From: Streptococcus hillyeri
GTDB lineage: Bacteria > Bacillota > Bacilli > Lactobacillales > Streptococcaceae
Direction: 5' to 3'
Length of the DNA: 64,000 nt
NCBI RefSeq assembly: GCF_003686955.1
Contig: NZ_RCVM01000006.1
Span: 26,837-90,836, forward strand
Shown here: positions 39,755 to 49,281 of the stretch, piece by piece
Position numbering within the stretch: position 1 is the stretch's first letter
Layout: every line of letters begins with the position of its first letter
The notes under the pieces: model-generated
What the model was told of the DNA's origin: nothing
The model's input: the letters and a program-made list of their open reading frames with translations, nothing else
The model's database searches: none
Made by a program: the position numbers and the translations under genes

Positions 39755-41521
39755 TTGACCGATACAAATAAGGACAAGAATGTTCAAGAAGAGTTAGCTA
39801 ACCTGAGTTTCAAAGAAAAAATCTTGGCAGAGTTAGCCGCTGCGACACAGGAACGTCAGCGAAAACGTGAAGAATGGCAACAGCAAAGCCTAACACCCAA
39901 TCAAAATTCTGTAGATGACAGTCGCTCATTAGATGAAGCGTTTAGCAACCAAGAATCTAGGGAGATTTCAGAAAATCCAGAGATTGCTGGTTCAGAGACT
40001 GTTGAAAGCATCACTGAAATAAAGGCTATCGTTCAAGAGGTTAATGACAGTCAGAGTAATGAGGAACAAAGTGAGTCAATCTCGCCTGATTATTTTGAAA
40101 GCTCAGCTGAGCCAGATTATAGTAACCTAGTAGAAGGAATGCTACAAAAAGCTCGTGAGTTTGAAGTTAGTGCTCCTGAGGAAGTTGTTGAAGAAGCTCA
40201 AACAAGTGCTGTGATGTCTGACATTCAAGAAAGTAGAGACGATTCTTTAGAAGAAACAAAAGAATTGTTTGATATCAAAGAGTTGGACAGCAAGATTCTT
40301 CCGACAAATGAGCATGAGGAGTCTTACAGGGACTCAGAGGATGATATTGAAGAAGTAGGAGTTAAAGACATGAGCCGAGAAAGTCGCAGGAAAACCAATC
40401 GCCTTGCCGCTAAAATTTCGACCTTTTTTGTTAGTCTACTAGTTTTCATTATTCTAGTGGGTGGGTTTTTCACTTATCGCTATGTAACGAGTGCTATTGG
40501 GCCTTTGGATAGTAAAGCGACAGATTATATCCAAGTTGAAATCCCATCAGGTTCTGGCAATAAGCTTATTGGTAATATCTTAGAGAAAAATGGTGTTATT
40601 AAGGATTCACGAGTCTTTAATTTCTATACCAAGTTTAAAAACTACAGTAATTTCCAAAGTGGCTATTATAATTTCCAAAAGAGTATGTCACTAGATGATA
40701 TTGCAAAATATTTGCAAAAAGGTGGTACAGCGGAACCACAGATGCCTGTTTTAGGTAAGATTGTCGTTCCTGAAGGTTATACGCTTAAGCAAATTTCAGA
40801 AGCAGTGACACTAAATGCCAACACTGAAAATGCCCAAGATAAGACGCCGTATACGACAGAAGAGTTCATGGCTACCGTTCAGGATGATGCCTTTATTGCT
40901 GAAATGGTGAAGAAATATCCAAAACTTCTAGGAAGTCTTCCAGAAGCTTCTGCGGTTAAATATCGTTTAGAAGGTTATCTTTTCCCAGCGACTTACGACT
41001 ACTATGAAGGAACGACTATCAAAGATATCGTAGATCAAATGTTAGCTGCTATGGATACTAATCTAGCGCCTTATTACGCAACAATTGAAACTAATGGCAT
41101 GACTGTTAATCAAATCTTGACCATGGCTTCACTTGTTGAGAAAGAAGGAGCTACAGACGACGATCGTGAAATGATTGCTAGCGTCTTCTATAACCGTTGG
41201 AATATTGGGCAACCACTTCAAAGTAACATTGCCATTCTTTATGCGATGGACAAACTTGGAGAAAAAACAACCTTAGCAGAGGATGCTGCTATTGACACTA
41301 GCATTAATTCTCCTTATAATATTTATTTGAATACTGGTTTGATGCCTGGTCCAGTAGACAGTCCAGGGTTATCTGCAATCGTTGCAACGATTAGCCCTGC
41401 GAATACGAAATATTATTATTTTGTGGCTGATGTCACAACAGGTGCAGTTTACTTCGCTGAAAGTTATGAAGAACATTCAGCAAATGTTGAAAAATATGTT
41501 AATAGTAAACTGAATAATTAA
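39755..41521 (+). CDS. mltG: Endolytic murein transglycosylase
   Basis: Cuts nascent glycan strands at the membrane, linked to peripheral growth in streptococci. The 588-residue protein has an unusually long acidic cytoplasmic region (1 to about 210), a single membrane span (about 225-245), a LysM-like part and the YceG catalytic domain with Glu in SLVEKEGATDDDR (about residue 465). It starts at TTG 39755, seven bases after a perfect AGGAGG. greA follows 26 bases later. Confidence 0.92.
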   Translation: MTDTNKDKNVQEELANLSFKEKILAELAAATQERQRKREEWQQQSLTPNQNSVDDSRSLDEAFSNQESREISENPEIAGSETVESITEIKAIVQEVNDSQSNEEQSESISPDYFESSAEPDYSNLVEGMLQKAREFEVSAPEEVVEEAQTSAVMSDIQESRDDSLEETKELFDIKELDSKILPTNEHEESYRDSEDDIEEVGVKDMSRESRRKTNRLAAKISTFFVSLLVFIILVGGFFTYRYVTSAIGPLDSKATDYIQVEIPSGSGNKLIGNILEKNGVIKDSRVFNFYTKFKNYSNFQSGYYNFQKSMSLDDIAKYLQKGGTAEPQMPVLGKIVVPEGYTLKQISEAVTLNANTENAQDKTPYTTEEFMATVQDDAFIAEMVKKYPKLLGSLPEASAVKYRLEGYLFPATYDYYEGTTIKDIVDQMLAAMDTNLAPYYATIETNGMTVNQILTMASLVEKEGATDDDREMIASVFYNRWNIGQPLQSNIAILYAMDKLGEKTTLAEDAAIDTSINSPYNIYLNTGLMPGPVDSPGLSAIVATISPANTKYYYFVADVTTGAVYFAESYEEHSANVEKYVNSKLNN

Positions 41522-41547
41522 AATAGAAATTAAGAAAAGAGAAAAAG

Positions 41548-42030
41548 ATGGCTGAAAAAACCTACCCTATGACCCTTGCTGAGAAAGAGCAACTTGAGAA
41601 AGAATTAGAAGAACTTAAATTAGTGCGTCGTCCAGAAGTTGTTGAGCGTATTAAAATTGCACGTTCATATGGCGACCTTTCAGAGAACTCTGAGTACGAT
41701 GCAGCAAAAGATGAGCAAGCTTTCATCGAAGGACAAATTGTGACAATTGAGACGAAAATTCGCTACGCAGAAATCGTTGATAGCGATGCGATTGCTAAAG
41801 ATGAAGTTGCTATTGGTAAGACTGTTATCGTCCAAGAAGTTGGAACAACAGATACAGACACTTACCACATTGTTGGTGCTGCTGGAGCAGATATCTTCTC
41901 AGGTAAGATTTCTAATGAAAGCCCAATCGCTCAAGCACTTATCGGTAAGAAAAAAGGTGATCTTGCTACTATTGAATCACCTGCAGGTAGCTACGAAGTG
42001 AAAATCGTGAGTGTTGAAAAAACAGCATAA
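41548..42030 (+). CDS. greA: Transcription elongation factor GreA
   Basis: Rescues backtracked RNA polymerase by stimulating transcript cleavage. A 160-residue protein: N-terminal coiled coil (about 1-75) with the acidic tip in [14 protein letters not shown] (Asp/Glu pair near residue 43), and a C-terminal FKBP-like domain (80-160). Likely cotranscribed with mltG; a strong terminator follows. Confidence 0.96.
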   Translation: MAEKTYPMTLAEKEQLEKELEELKLVRRPEVVERIKIARSYGDLSENSEYDAAKDEQAFIEGQIVTIETKIRYAEIVDSDAIAKDEVAIGKTVIVQEVGTTDTDTYHIVGAAGADIFSGKISNESPIAQALIGKKKGDLATIESPAGSYEVKIVSVEKTA

Positions 42031-42036
42031 GTTTAA

Positions 42037-42064
42037 AGCTCTAGCATTCGCTAGAGTTTTTTTA
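42037..42064 (+). terminator. Terminator after greA
   Basis: CTCTAGC pairs with GCTAGAG around ATTC, with a seven-T run. Confidence 0.9.
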
Positions 42065-42080
42065 TTTCACATATAATGTT

Positions 42081-42143
42081 TACAAATGTAGACATAAAAC
42101 TTGCATTTTTTCAAAATGGTGATAAAATAAATTTACAGATGTA
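42081..42143 (+). promoter_or_regulatory. cop promoter flanked by two CopY operators
   Basis: Two cop boxes with the pattern TACANNTGTA: TACAAATGTA (42081-42090) and TACAGATGTA (42134-42143). Between them TTGCAT (42101-42106) and TAAAAT (42123-42128) form the promoter. CopY is known to bind such paired boxes and to leave when copper displaces zinc. Confidence 0.88.
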
Positions 42144-42165
42144 AATCAAACAGAAAGGAGTTTTT

Positions 42166-42609
42166 ATGTATCACATTTCAGATTCTGAGTGGGAAATCAT
42201 GCGAGTGATTTGGGCAAAGGAACGTGTTGGAAGTTCAGAGATTATAGAGACCTTATCTCGTAAATGGTCTTGGTCTCCTTCTACTGTTAAGACGTTGCTT
42301 GGTCGCTTGGTGGATAAGGGGTTGGTTTCAAGTCAGCGGCAGGGGAGAGCCTATCTTTACCAAGCTGAAATTTCAGAAAAAGAGGCTCATCGTTCGGAAG
42401 TTGATGGTGTATTTGCTAAAATTTGCATGACAGAGCATACTAGTCTTATTGACCATCTGATCTCACAAACACCGATGACCTTATCTGATATTGAACGGTT
42501 AGAAGCTCTGCTGTTGTCCAAAAAAGAACAGGCAGTTGAGCGTGTCGTTTGTAACTGCGAACCAGGGCAATGTCGCTGCGCTCGTCATATGGAGGTGACT
42601 GATGAGTAA
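42166..42609 (+). CDS. copY: CopY/TcrY-family copper-responsive repressor
   Basis: A 147-residue BlaI/CopY-type winged helix repressor (DNA-binding about 1-75; [18 protein letters not shown] is the recognition region). The C-terminal [10 protein letters not shown] motif (Cys-x-Cys-x4-Cys-x-Cys, about 130-139) binds zinc or copper. Ribosome site AAAGGAG. Overlaps copA by eight bases. Confidence 0.95.
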   Translation: MYHISDSEWEIMRVIWAKERVGSSEIIETLSRKWSWSPSTVKTLLGRLVDKGLVSSQRQGRAYLYQAEISEKEAHRSEVDGVFAKICMTEHTSLIDHLISQTPMTLSDIERLEALLLSKKEQAVERVVCNCEPGQCRCARHMEVTDE

Positions 42610-44836
42610 GATGAAAGAAACTTTTCTGGTTGAAGGGATGACTTGTGCTTCTTGCGTGCTAAATGTTGAAAATGCGGTAAAAAAACTTGATGGTATTGAA
42701 TCTGCGGTGGTCAATTTGACAACGGAGAAAATGTCTGTGAATTTTGACAGTGAAAAAGTTTCATCAGAGGTGATTGCTGCAGCAGTTGCAGATGCTGGAT
42801 ACGGGGCTCATGTCTTTGTTGAAGGGCAAGAAAAAAGTCAAGAGGAGCGAGAGCAAGAACATCTTTTGGGGATGAAGACGAGATTAATCTGGTCTGCTGT
42901 ATTCACCGTCCCTTTGCTTTATATTTCTATGGGGTCAATGTTAGGACTTCCTCTGCCAGAATGGCTGGCGCATGAAACCTCGTCGATACTGTTTGCCCTC
43001 AGTCAGTTTCTATTGACTGTGCCAGTTATGGTGATTAGCAGGCGGTTTTATAGCAATGGGTTTAGAGCACTCGTTAAAGGCCATCCCAATATGGATAGTC
43101 TAGTGGCAGTGGCTACCAGCGCCGCTTTTCTTTATAGTTTATATGGTTCTTACCACATTTTATTAGGACACTATCATTTTGCCCATGAGTTGTATTACGA
43201 GTCAGTTGCGGTGATTTTAACCCTCATTACGCTAGGTAAGTTTTTTGAAACCTTGTCAAAAGGTAGAACTTCTGAGGCTATCAAGAAATTGATGCATTTA
43301 TCAGCTAAAGAAGCGCGTGTGCTTAGGGATGGTCAGGAAATGACACTTCCTATTGATCAGGTAGTGCTAGGTGACCATGTGATTGTCCGTCCAGGTGAGA
43401 AGATTGCAGTAGATGGCAAAGTTATCTCTGGAACATCTTCTGTGGATGAATCAATGCTAACAGGTGAGTCTATTCCAGTAGAAAAGGGGATAGATAGCCA
43501 AGTGTTCGGAGGCTCCATCAATTTACAAGGGTCGTTAACGATTCTTGCTGAAAAATTAGGAGAAGAAACCCTCCTCTCGCAGATTATTAAATTAGTTGAA
43601 GATGCCCAACAAACCAAGGCACCGATTGCTAAAATGGCAGACCGTGTCTCAGGCGTCTTTGTTCCGATTGTAATGGTGATTGCGGCTGTTTCTGGTTTAG
43701 CTTGGTATGTTATTGGTGGTGAGAGTTTCACCTTTGCAATGACGGTTGCGGTGGCAGTTCTTGTCATTGCCTGCCCGTGTGCCTTGGGGCTAGCGACACC
43801 AACGGCTATCATGGTGGGAACTGGTTTGGGGGCTTCTAACGGCATTCTCTTTAAAACAGGTGATAGTCTTGAGATGACACATCAAGTGGATACCATCGTT
43901 TTTGACAAAACAGGGACGATTACAAGAGGAAAGCCAGAGCTGGTATCGTTTTATAGCTATGATAGTCGAGGGGATATCTTGCAACTCGTGGCTTCTTTGG
44001 AACGTTTGTCAGAACATCCTATTAGCTCTGCCATTGTCCACAAAGCAAAACAAGAGCAATTAGCCTTACAAACAGTTGTTGATTTTGAGTCCTTGTCTGG
44101 ATTTGGTCTAAAAGGCAAGGTTGCAGGGCTGGAACTTCTAGTCGGCAATCGCGCCCTCATGGAAAACAATGCTATTGATTTATCGGTAACCCAAGAGGAT
44201 TTTGTCAGGTTAACAAGAGAAGGTCAAACGCCAGTATTCGCAGCTATTAATGGTCGTCTTGTGGCATTAATTGGGGTAGCTGATCAGCTGAAAGACGACA
44301 GTCAGCTAGCGCTTGAGAGATTGAAAAAGCAAGGTCTAGAAGTGATTATGCTGACAGGAGACAATGAGGTGACGGCGTCTGCCATTGCCCAAAAAGCAGG
44401 GATTGATCAGGTTATTAGCCAAGTCTTACCAGATCAGAAAGCTAAAGTCATTGCTGACCTCAAAGCCCAAGGTAAAAAGGTGGCGATGGTAGGTGATGGC
44501 ATCAACGATGCGCCTGCTCTAGCTTTGGCAGATATTGGGCTTGCAATGGGAGCTGGTACTGATATCGCAATTGAATCGGCGGATGTTGTCTTGATGAAGC
44601 CTGAGTTGATGGATGTGGTAAAGGCTTTGCAAATTAGCAGAGCTACCCTGACCACTATTAAGGAAAATCTATTCTGGGCCTTTATCTACAATGTCTTAGC
44701 CATTCCAGTGGCGATGGGAATCTTGCATCTCTTTGGTGGACCGCTTCTGAATCCCATGTTAGCAGGGCTTGCGATGAGCTTTAGCTCGGTTTCTGTGGTA
44801 GCAAATAGCCTGCGCCTAAAATTTAAAAAGTTTTAG
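42602..44836 (+). CDS. copA: Copper-exporting P1B-type ATPase
   Basis: Pumps Cu(I) out of the cell. The 744-residue protein has one N-terminal heavy-metal domain with GMTCASC (about 11-17), eight membrane spans, the LTGES phosphatase loop, the membrane metal site ACPCALG, the phosphorylated Asp in DKTGT, the SEHP motif of P1B pumps and the hinge GDGINDAPA. Start overlaps the copY end, with GGAGGTGAC as ribosome site, so expression is copper-induced together with copY. Confidence 0.96.
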   Translation: MSKMKETFLVEGMTCASCVLNVENAVKKLDGIESAVVNLTTEKMSVNFDSEKVSSEVIAAAVADAGYGAHVFVEGQEKSQEEREQEHLLGMKTRLIWSAVFTVPLLYISMGSMLGLPLPEWLAHETSSILFALSQFLLTVPVMVISRRFYSNGFRALVKGHPNMDSLVAVATSAAFLYSLYGSYHILLGHYHFAHELYYESVAVILTLITLGKFFETLSKGRTSEAIKKLMHLSAKEARVLRDGQEMTLPIDQVVLGDHVIVRPGEKIAVDGKVISGTSSVDESMLTGESIPVEKGIDSQVFGGSINLQGSLTILAEKLGEETLLSQIIKLVEDAQQTKAPIAKMADRVSGVFVPIVMVIAAVSGLAWYVIGGESFTFAMTVAVAVLVIACPCALGLATPTAIMVGTGLGASNGILFKTGDSLEMTHQVDTIVFDKTGTITRGKPELVSFYSYDSRGDILQLVASLERLSEHPISSAIVHKAKQEQLALQTVVDFESLSGFGLKGKVAGLELLVGNRALMENNAIDLSVTQEDFVRLTREGQTPVFAAINGRLVALIGVADQLKDDSQLALERLKKQGLEVIMLTGDNEVTASAIAQKAGIDQVISQVLPDQKAKVIADLKAQGKKVAMVGDGINDAPALALADIGLAMGAGTDIAIESADVVLMKPELMDVVKALQISRATLTTIKENLFWAFIYNVLAIPVAMGILHLFGGPLLNPMLAGLAMSFSSVSVVANSLRLKFKKF

Positions 44837-44889
44837 CTATTTAGATAATAAGAACCCAGAAAAATGTTATCAAACGAAAGGAAAAACAT

Positions 44890-45090
44890 ATGAAAACTTA
44901 TCAAATTCTCGGAATGAAATGTGATGGCTGTGTCAAAACAGTCACTGAAAAACTGTCAAAAGTTCCAGGTGTCAAATCTGTTCAAGTTGACCTAGAGAAA
45001 AAACAAGCAACAATTGAAGGAAAACCTTTGAAATTCTTGCTCAAAGGCGCTCTAAAAGGAACAAAATTTGAGCTAGGTGAAGAAGTGTAA
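44890..45090 (+). CDS. copZ: Copper chaperone
   Basis: A 66-residue ferredoxin-like metal chaperone with the Cu(I) site MKCDGC (residues 9-14). It passes copper to CopY and CopA. Ribosome site AAAGGAAAA before the ATG. Third gene of the cop operon; a module X repeat with terminator-like end follows. Confidence 0.95.
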   Translation: MKTYQILGMKCDGCVKTVTEKLSKVPGVKSVQVDLEKKQATIEGKPLKFLLKGALKGTKFELGEEV

Positions 45091-45474
45091 TTAGGAAATA
45101 AGATGAACGAAGTTCATCACGTTCGTATAGGATGGCCGCTAACGATTGCGTGGTAGTAAAATAGTCTAGTGGACTATTTTAGGTGGACACTTGAAAATGA
45201 AGAAGTGTCCAGTTAGAGACTTCCGATCAACCACTGCGTCAATCTGCTATTTCTATCCCAAAAAGGAGGTTGAGACATTTTGTCCCAGTCTCGTTTTTCA
45301 TAACTGTAACCCTTTTCTTTCTCATCAAATCATGGTAAACTAAGAGAGCTAAAAGAGGACGTCGCTAAATAGACAAACGGACTCGCAAAACAGGTAACAA
45401 TTATTTTTTAGAAGGAATATGAAGCGGTCTTATATGGGGGATAGCTCTTATGTCAGACGGTTTTGGTATGAACA
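45091..45474 (+). other. Intergenic region after copZ
   Basis: Holds a module X copy (45127-45298) and about 175 bases of leader for the next gene. A short reading frame begins at ATG 45450 in another frame. No other gene seen. Confidence 0.5.
45127..45298 (+). repeat. Module X repeat ending in a terminator
   Basis: GGATGGCCGCTAACGATTGCG, then AAAATAGTCTA / TGGACTATTTT (45158-45180), then TGGACACTT (45184-45192) / AAGTGTCCA (45203-45211), then CAACCACTGCGTCAATCTG, and finally GAGAC...GTCTC with GTTTTT, which can terminate the cop operon. Confidence 0.8.
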
Positions 45475-46092
45475 TTGGACGGGACATTTTGGAATATTTT
45501 AAGTTTGATTGGAACGGTTGCTTTTGCCTTGTCGGGAGCCATTGTTGCGATGGAAGAAGATTTTGATATCTTGGGGATCTTTGTTCTAGGCTTTATGACG
45601 GCTTTTGGCGGTGGAACTATCAGAAATCTGCTAATTGGGCTTCCTATGTCTGCCCTTTGGAGCCAAGGGATTGGGTTTAATGTAGCTTTTATTGCCATGC
45701 TTTTGCTCATTTTCATGCCTCAGCTGGTGACGCGTCATTGGGAAAAAGCAGGGCTTCTCACAGATGCCATAGGTCTTGCAGCTTTTTCGATTCAAGGAGC
45801 GATTTATGCTGAAAACCTTGGTCAACCCTTGAGTGCAGTCATTGTTGCCGCAGTTTTAACGGGAACAGGTGGCGGTGTTGTTCGTGATGTTTTAGCGGGA
45901 CGAAAACCAGGAATTCTCAGAAGTGAAATTTATGCAGGATGGTCAATCTTAGCAGCAGTATTAATCCATTTTCATTTTATTAAGGGAGAAATTGCCTACT
46001 ACCTTTTGGTTGTCATTATCACAGCCTTAAGAGTTTATGGCGTCAAACGCAACTGGCACCTACCAAAAGCAAAATGGACAAAAGAGATGTGA
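45475..46092 (+). CDS. TRIC-type (UPF0126/YadS) membrane protein
   Basis: A 205-residue protein with seven membrane spans in two glycine-rich repeats (FGGGTIRNLL about residues 43-52; TGGGVVRDVL about 128-137), the pattern of prokaryotic trimeric intracellular cation channels, probably passing K+. The frame opens just before TTG 45475, which matches the family N-terminus (TFWNILSLIG), but the ribosome site is poor. A better start (GGGGG then ATG 45450) lies in a different frame, so a small indel near the start is possible. Confidence 0.8.
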   Translation: MDGTFWNILSLIGTVAFALSGAIVAMEEDFDILGIFVLGFMTAFGGGTIRNLLIGLPMSALWSQGIGFNVAFIAMLLLIFMPQLVTRHWEKAGLLTDAIGLAAFSIQGAIYAENLGQPLSAVIVAAVLTGTGGGVVRDVLAGRKPGILRSEIYAGWSILAAVLIHFHFIKGEIAYYLLVVIITALRVYGVKRNWHLPKAKWTKEM

Positions 46093-46140
46093 TAAGGTGA
46101 TACGTATTAAGTACAGTTATTAGGAAATACCTCATTGATG

Positions 46141-46172
46141 AAAGCGGTAATATTTTTCTTTACCGCTTTTTA
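46141..46172 (+). terminator. Terminator after the TRIC gene
   Basis: AAAGCGGTAA (46141-46150) pairs with TTACCGCTTT (46160-46169), then T's. Confidence 0.85.
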
Positions 46173-46177
46173 TTCTA

Positions 46178-46186
46178 TGCTATAAT
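46178..46186 (+). promoter_or_regulatory. Extended -10 upstream of the HAD gene
   Basis: TGCTATAAT is an extended -10 (TG at 46178-46179, TATAAT at 46181-46186) giving a leader of about 175 bases before 46369. Confidence 0.45.
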
Positions 46187-46368
46187 AATAGAGAAAGGTT
46201 AAGAACTTCTACTATTAGTTATTTGAATTGAAATCGTCGCTTTCGGCTTGCTGTATTTTTTGAGTTGTCTGCGTTTTTAAAGATAATTCATTTCGCGGTA
46301 ATCTTCTAAAAGCTTGATATATCAGTGATGTTGGATTGGATTACAAACAGAAGTTCTAGGGATTGAAT

Positions 46369-47181
46369 ATGATAAAATTAATTGCAATAGATATGGATGG
46401 CACACTTCTCAATCACGATAAAAAGATTCCTGAAGATAATATCCGTGCTATCCGAAAAGCTGCAGAAGCGGGCATCAAGGTGGTAATCTGCACAGGGCGT
46501 ATGCAGTCTGGTGTTATTCCTTATTTTGAACAGCTGGATTTTGCAGGACATGATGAGTACGCTATTTTAAACAATGGTTGTTCGGTTCATCATACCTCTG
46601 ACTGGAGTTTACATTCTTATGAGGAGCTGTCACGTGAGGACGTTGCTCTTTTGGCAAAAGCTAGCGTAGATTATCCAGGGGTTCATTTGACCTTTGCAGA
46701 TAAGACTGATTATACGGTTTTAGATACTGAGGTGCCAGAGATCGTCGCCTACGATGCAGGGCTTGTTTTTACCAAAGCAAAACCAGTCAATGATGTTACA
46801 GTCTTTGGTAATGCACCAATTTTTCAAGCAATGTACCTAGCTGATAAGGAAGTGTTAGATGTTTTCCAAGAAGAGCAAGAAGCCCTGTTATCAGAAAAAT
46901 TTAGTACGGTTCGCAGCCAATCCTACATCTATGAAGCTATGCCAACAGGTGTCACAAAGGCAAGTGCTTTAGCTAAACTCTCAGCAGAGCTAGGCATTTC
47001 TCCAGATGAGGTGATGGCAATAGGAGACGCTGAGAACGATTTAGAAATGCTAGAATTTGCAGGTGTCAGCGTTGCTATGGGAAATGCGAGTGAGACGGTT
47101 AAGGCAGTCGCAAAGTATGAAACTGCTACTTGTGATGACGCAGGAGTGGCAAGAGCTATTGAAACTTATGCTCTCGTGTAG
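46369..47181 (+). CDS. Cof-type HAD-superfamily phosphatase
   Basis: A 270-residue HAD hydrolase of subclass IIB: motif I DMDGTLL (residues 7-13), motif II CTGR, a C2 cap (about 85-190), motif III Lys in TKASAL and motif IV GDAENDLEML (about 217-226). These act on sugar phosphates or pyridoxal phosphate and similar; specificity is unknown. I start at ATG 46369, with TAGGGATTG upstream. Confidence 0.9.
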   Translation: MIKLIAIDMDGTLLNHDKKIPEDNIRAIRKAAEAGIKVVICTGRMQSGVIPYFEQLDFAGHDEYAILNNGCSVHHTSDWSLHSYEELSREDVALLAKASVDYPGVHLTFADKTDYTVLDTEVPEIVAYDAGLVFTKAKPVNDVTVFGNAPIFQAMYLADKEVLDVFQEEQEALLSEKFSTVRSQSYIYEAMPTGVTKASALAKLSAELGISPDEVMAIGDAENDLEMLEFAGVSVAMGNASETVKAVAKYETATCDDAGVARAIETYALV

Positions 47182-47208
47182 TTAGGGCTGGTAAAAATAG
47201 CAATAATA

Positions 47209-47217
47209 TGCTATAAT
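47209..47217 (+). promoter_or_regulatory. Extended -10 of the degV-family gene
   Basis: TGCTATAAT about 45 bases before the start codon. Confidence 0.5.
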
Positions 47218-47260
47218 GAAGATACTTTGATAATTAAAACAAATCTCTTGGAGGAGAACA

Positions 47261-48106
47261 ATGACTTGGAAAATTGTAGCCGATTCAGGCTGTGACTTTA
47301 GAGAAATCGAAAATCTAGCGGCAAGTGCTAAATTTGTCTCTGTCCCGCTAACGATTCAAATTGGATCTGAGGTCTATGTAGATGATAGTGGGCTTGACAT
47401 TGATCGTATGATGACTAATATGTACGCTTCATCTGCGGCAGCAAGTTCTGCCTGTCCAAGCCCAGATGCCTATGCAAGAGCTTTTGAAGGCGCACAAAAT
47501 ATTTTGGTCTTTACCATCACTGGTGGTCTCTCAGGAAGCTATAACAGTGCTCGTGTGGCTAAAGAGATGTTTCTTGAAAATCACCCTAATATCAACATTC
47601 ATATTGTTGATAGTCTGTCAGCAGGGGGAGAGCTTGATCTTTTAGTGAGCCATGCGAATGAGCTTATTGCCAAAGAGCTGAGTTTCGAAGAAGTTGTTTC
47701 GGAAATGACAGCCTATCAAGCCAAAACAAAGCTGATTTTTGCCCTTGCCAAAGTTGATAATTTGGTTAAAAATGGGCGTTTGAGCAAATTACTTGGAAAA
47801 GTGGTAGGCTTGCTTAATATTCGTATGGTTGGTGAAGCCAGTGAAGAAGGCAAACTAGAGCTTCTTCAAAAACCTCGCGGACAGAAAAAAGCGGTGGTTG
47901 CTTTAGTTGATGAAATGCTAAAAGCAGGTTACCAAGGTGGCAAGGCTATTATTGCGCATCGCAATAATGATAAAATTTGCCAACAAATTCGTGAAGCTAT
48001 CCATGCCAAGTTTCCAGGTGCAGATATCCAAGCTGTTCCAACATCTGGACTCTGTTCATTCTATGCCGAAGAAGGTGGCATTTTGATGGGATATGAAATT
48101 GCTTAA
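47261..48106 (+). CDS. DegV-family fatty-acid-binding protein
   Basis: A 281-residue FakB/DegV fold that holds one fatty acid for phosphorylation by FakA, feeding host fatty acids into lipids. DSGCDF at the N-terminus, the FTITGGLSGSYNSA segment (about 85-98, fatty-acid headgroup Ser/Thr) and a C-terminal Arg/His region are typical. Ribosome site GGAGGAGAA. Whether it serves saturated or unsaturated chains is not readable. Confidence 0.9.
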   Translation: MTWKIVADSGCDFREIENLAASAKFVSVPLTIQIGSEVYVDDSGLDIDRMMTNMYASSAAASSACPSPDAYARAFEGAQNILVFTITGGLSGSYNSARVAKEMFLENHPNINIHIVDSLSAGGELDLLVSHANELIAKELSFEEVVSEMTAYQAKTKLIFALAKVDNLVKNGRLSKLLGKVVGLLNIRMVGEASEEGKLELLQKPRGQKKAVVALVDEMLKAGYQGGKAIIAHRNNDKICQQIREAIHAKFPGADIQAVPTSGLCSFYAEEGGILMGYEIA

Positions 48107-48149
48107 TGATTATCGGATAGATAAGAATTTTTAAGATTGTTATAAACTA

Positions 48150-48195
48150 AGAAGCGTAAGGACAGAGTTTAAAAGCTGGCGTTACGCTTTTTTAT
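48150..48195 (+). terminator. Terminator after the degV-family gene
   Basis: AAGCGTAA pairs with TTACGCTT around a 20-base loop, then TTTTT. Confidence 0.75.
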
Positions 48196-48228
48196 TGTGT
48201 AGGTAAATGATATAGTCACTGGACTATA

Positions 48229-48261
48229 TACAAAAAAGTACCACACTGTGGCACTTTTTCT
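48229..48261 (-). terminator. Bidirectional terminator
   Basis: AAAAAAGTACCACA and TGTGGCACTTTTT pair with one mismatch; it lies at the stop of the minus-strand gene and can serve both directions. Confidence 0.75.
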
Positions 48262-48806
48262 TATTGTTGAGGGACAGCTAGTGTCGTTTGTTCAACGTAG
48301 GTAGCTTGAATAATTGCAGATACCGTATCAAGTCGTTTTTGGAGCTCAGCTTTTTTATCAGCAGAAGTCAGTAGGTTAATCGCAGCCTGTGCAACATCGA
48401 CATTATAAAGGATTTGGTAGCCTTCAGCATTTGCGACGGCTGTTTCAGCTGCTGCTTGGTTGGCCAATTCTGTGCTTACCGCATCAAGACGTTTTTGAAG
48501 ACCATCTTTCTTAGCTTGATCCGCAACAGTTGCGACTTGATCTTGAAGAGCTACTAAAGCTTCATTGCTTGGCGCTTTTTCTAAATCTGAGAGAGCTGCC
48601 TCTAATTCCATTAAATGCTTCTCTTCAGGTGATAGGTCTTTTTCAGCTGTTGCTTCTTGGGCAACTTTTGAAGCAGTATTAGCTGTTTGGGCGCTTGATT
48701 GATAAGTACCAAAGTTTTGACCAAATACTAGATAGAGGGCAGCCAATGCTGATAGGACGATGACACTGAGAAAAAGGTAAAAATACTCGCTTTTTGATGA
48801 TTTCAT
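48261..48806 (-). CDS. Membrane-anchored extracellular helical protein, function unknown
   Basis: A 181-residue protein: short basic N-terminus, one membrane span (about 10-29), a Gln/Thr/Ala-rich linker, then an Ala/Leu/Lys/Asp-rich helical region (about 60-170) with two related motifs, KKDGLQKRLDAVS and KKAELQKRLDTVS (about 60 residues apart), suggesting duplicated helical-hairpin units. The tail is on the outside. The repeat style recalls extracellular parts of septal proteins such as MapZ, but I cannot assign it. Ribosome site AAAGGAAG. Confidence 0.75.
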   Translation of the reverse strand: MKSSKSEYFYLFLSVIVLSALAALYLVFGQNFGTYQSSAQTANTASKVAQEATAEKDLSPEEKHLMELEAALSDLEKAPSNEALVALQDQVATVADQAKKDGLQKRLDAVSTELANQAAAETAVANAEGYQILYNVDVAQAAINLLTSADKKAELQKRLDTVSAIIQATYVEQTTLAVPQQ

Positions 48807-49143
48807 AGAACTTCCTTTAAAAATTACAAAATAATACAGTATATATTATATAGGAAATGTCATAAATTTCAACAGATTTGACGAAAAAGTTGAGGAAAAA
48901 ATAGATTTTATAAAAAATAAGGAGCAGAGAGAGCAGGTTTAGGGAAAATAGGGTTAGTCAAAGAGGTGTAGTGGCGTTCTTATAGTGAGTACATGAGGGG
49001 GGAAGTAGGAAAAGACAAGTAGCTGGCTTTCACCTTTATCGAAAATGGTCATTAACTAATCGAAAGATACCTCTGTTGAATTAGCTAATTGAACAATGTT
49101 ATTTATTAGAAATGTAATGACTCAATTGGATGAGATAATGAAG

Positions 49144-49192
49144 AAAAACCTAGGGAGACAGAATTGAAATGACTGTTTTTCTAGGTTTTTTG
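49144..49192 (+). terminator. Orphan terminator
   Basis: AAAAACCTAG (49144-49153) pairs with CTAGGTTTTT (49181-49190), with inner ACAG/CTGT pairing, then T's. The nearest gene upstream runs the other way. Confidence 0.75.
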
Positions 49193-49245
49193 TGTGAATC
49201 AATATTAGAGTTGTGCTTTTGTTTTAATAATTATTTCAAGTAACG

Positions 49246-49251
49246 TATAAT
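49246..49251 (+). promoter_or_regulatory. Probable -10 of the ATPase-HNH cassette
   Basis: TATAAT 30 bases before the start codon; the -35 (TTTAAT, 17 bases upstream) is weak. Confidence 0.45.
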
Positions 49252-49281
49252 AGAGAAAAAGAATACACTGGAGATGATGTG

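Larger units (their letters stand above)
48807..49281 (+). other. Intergenic region left of the ATPase-HNH cassette
   Basis: About 475 bases without a credible gene. It includes an orphan terminator at 49144-49192 with no gene before it on this strand, and the likely -10 (49246-49251) of the cassette. Confidence 0.55.
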
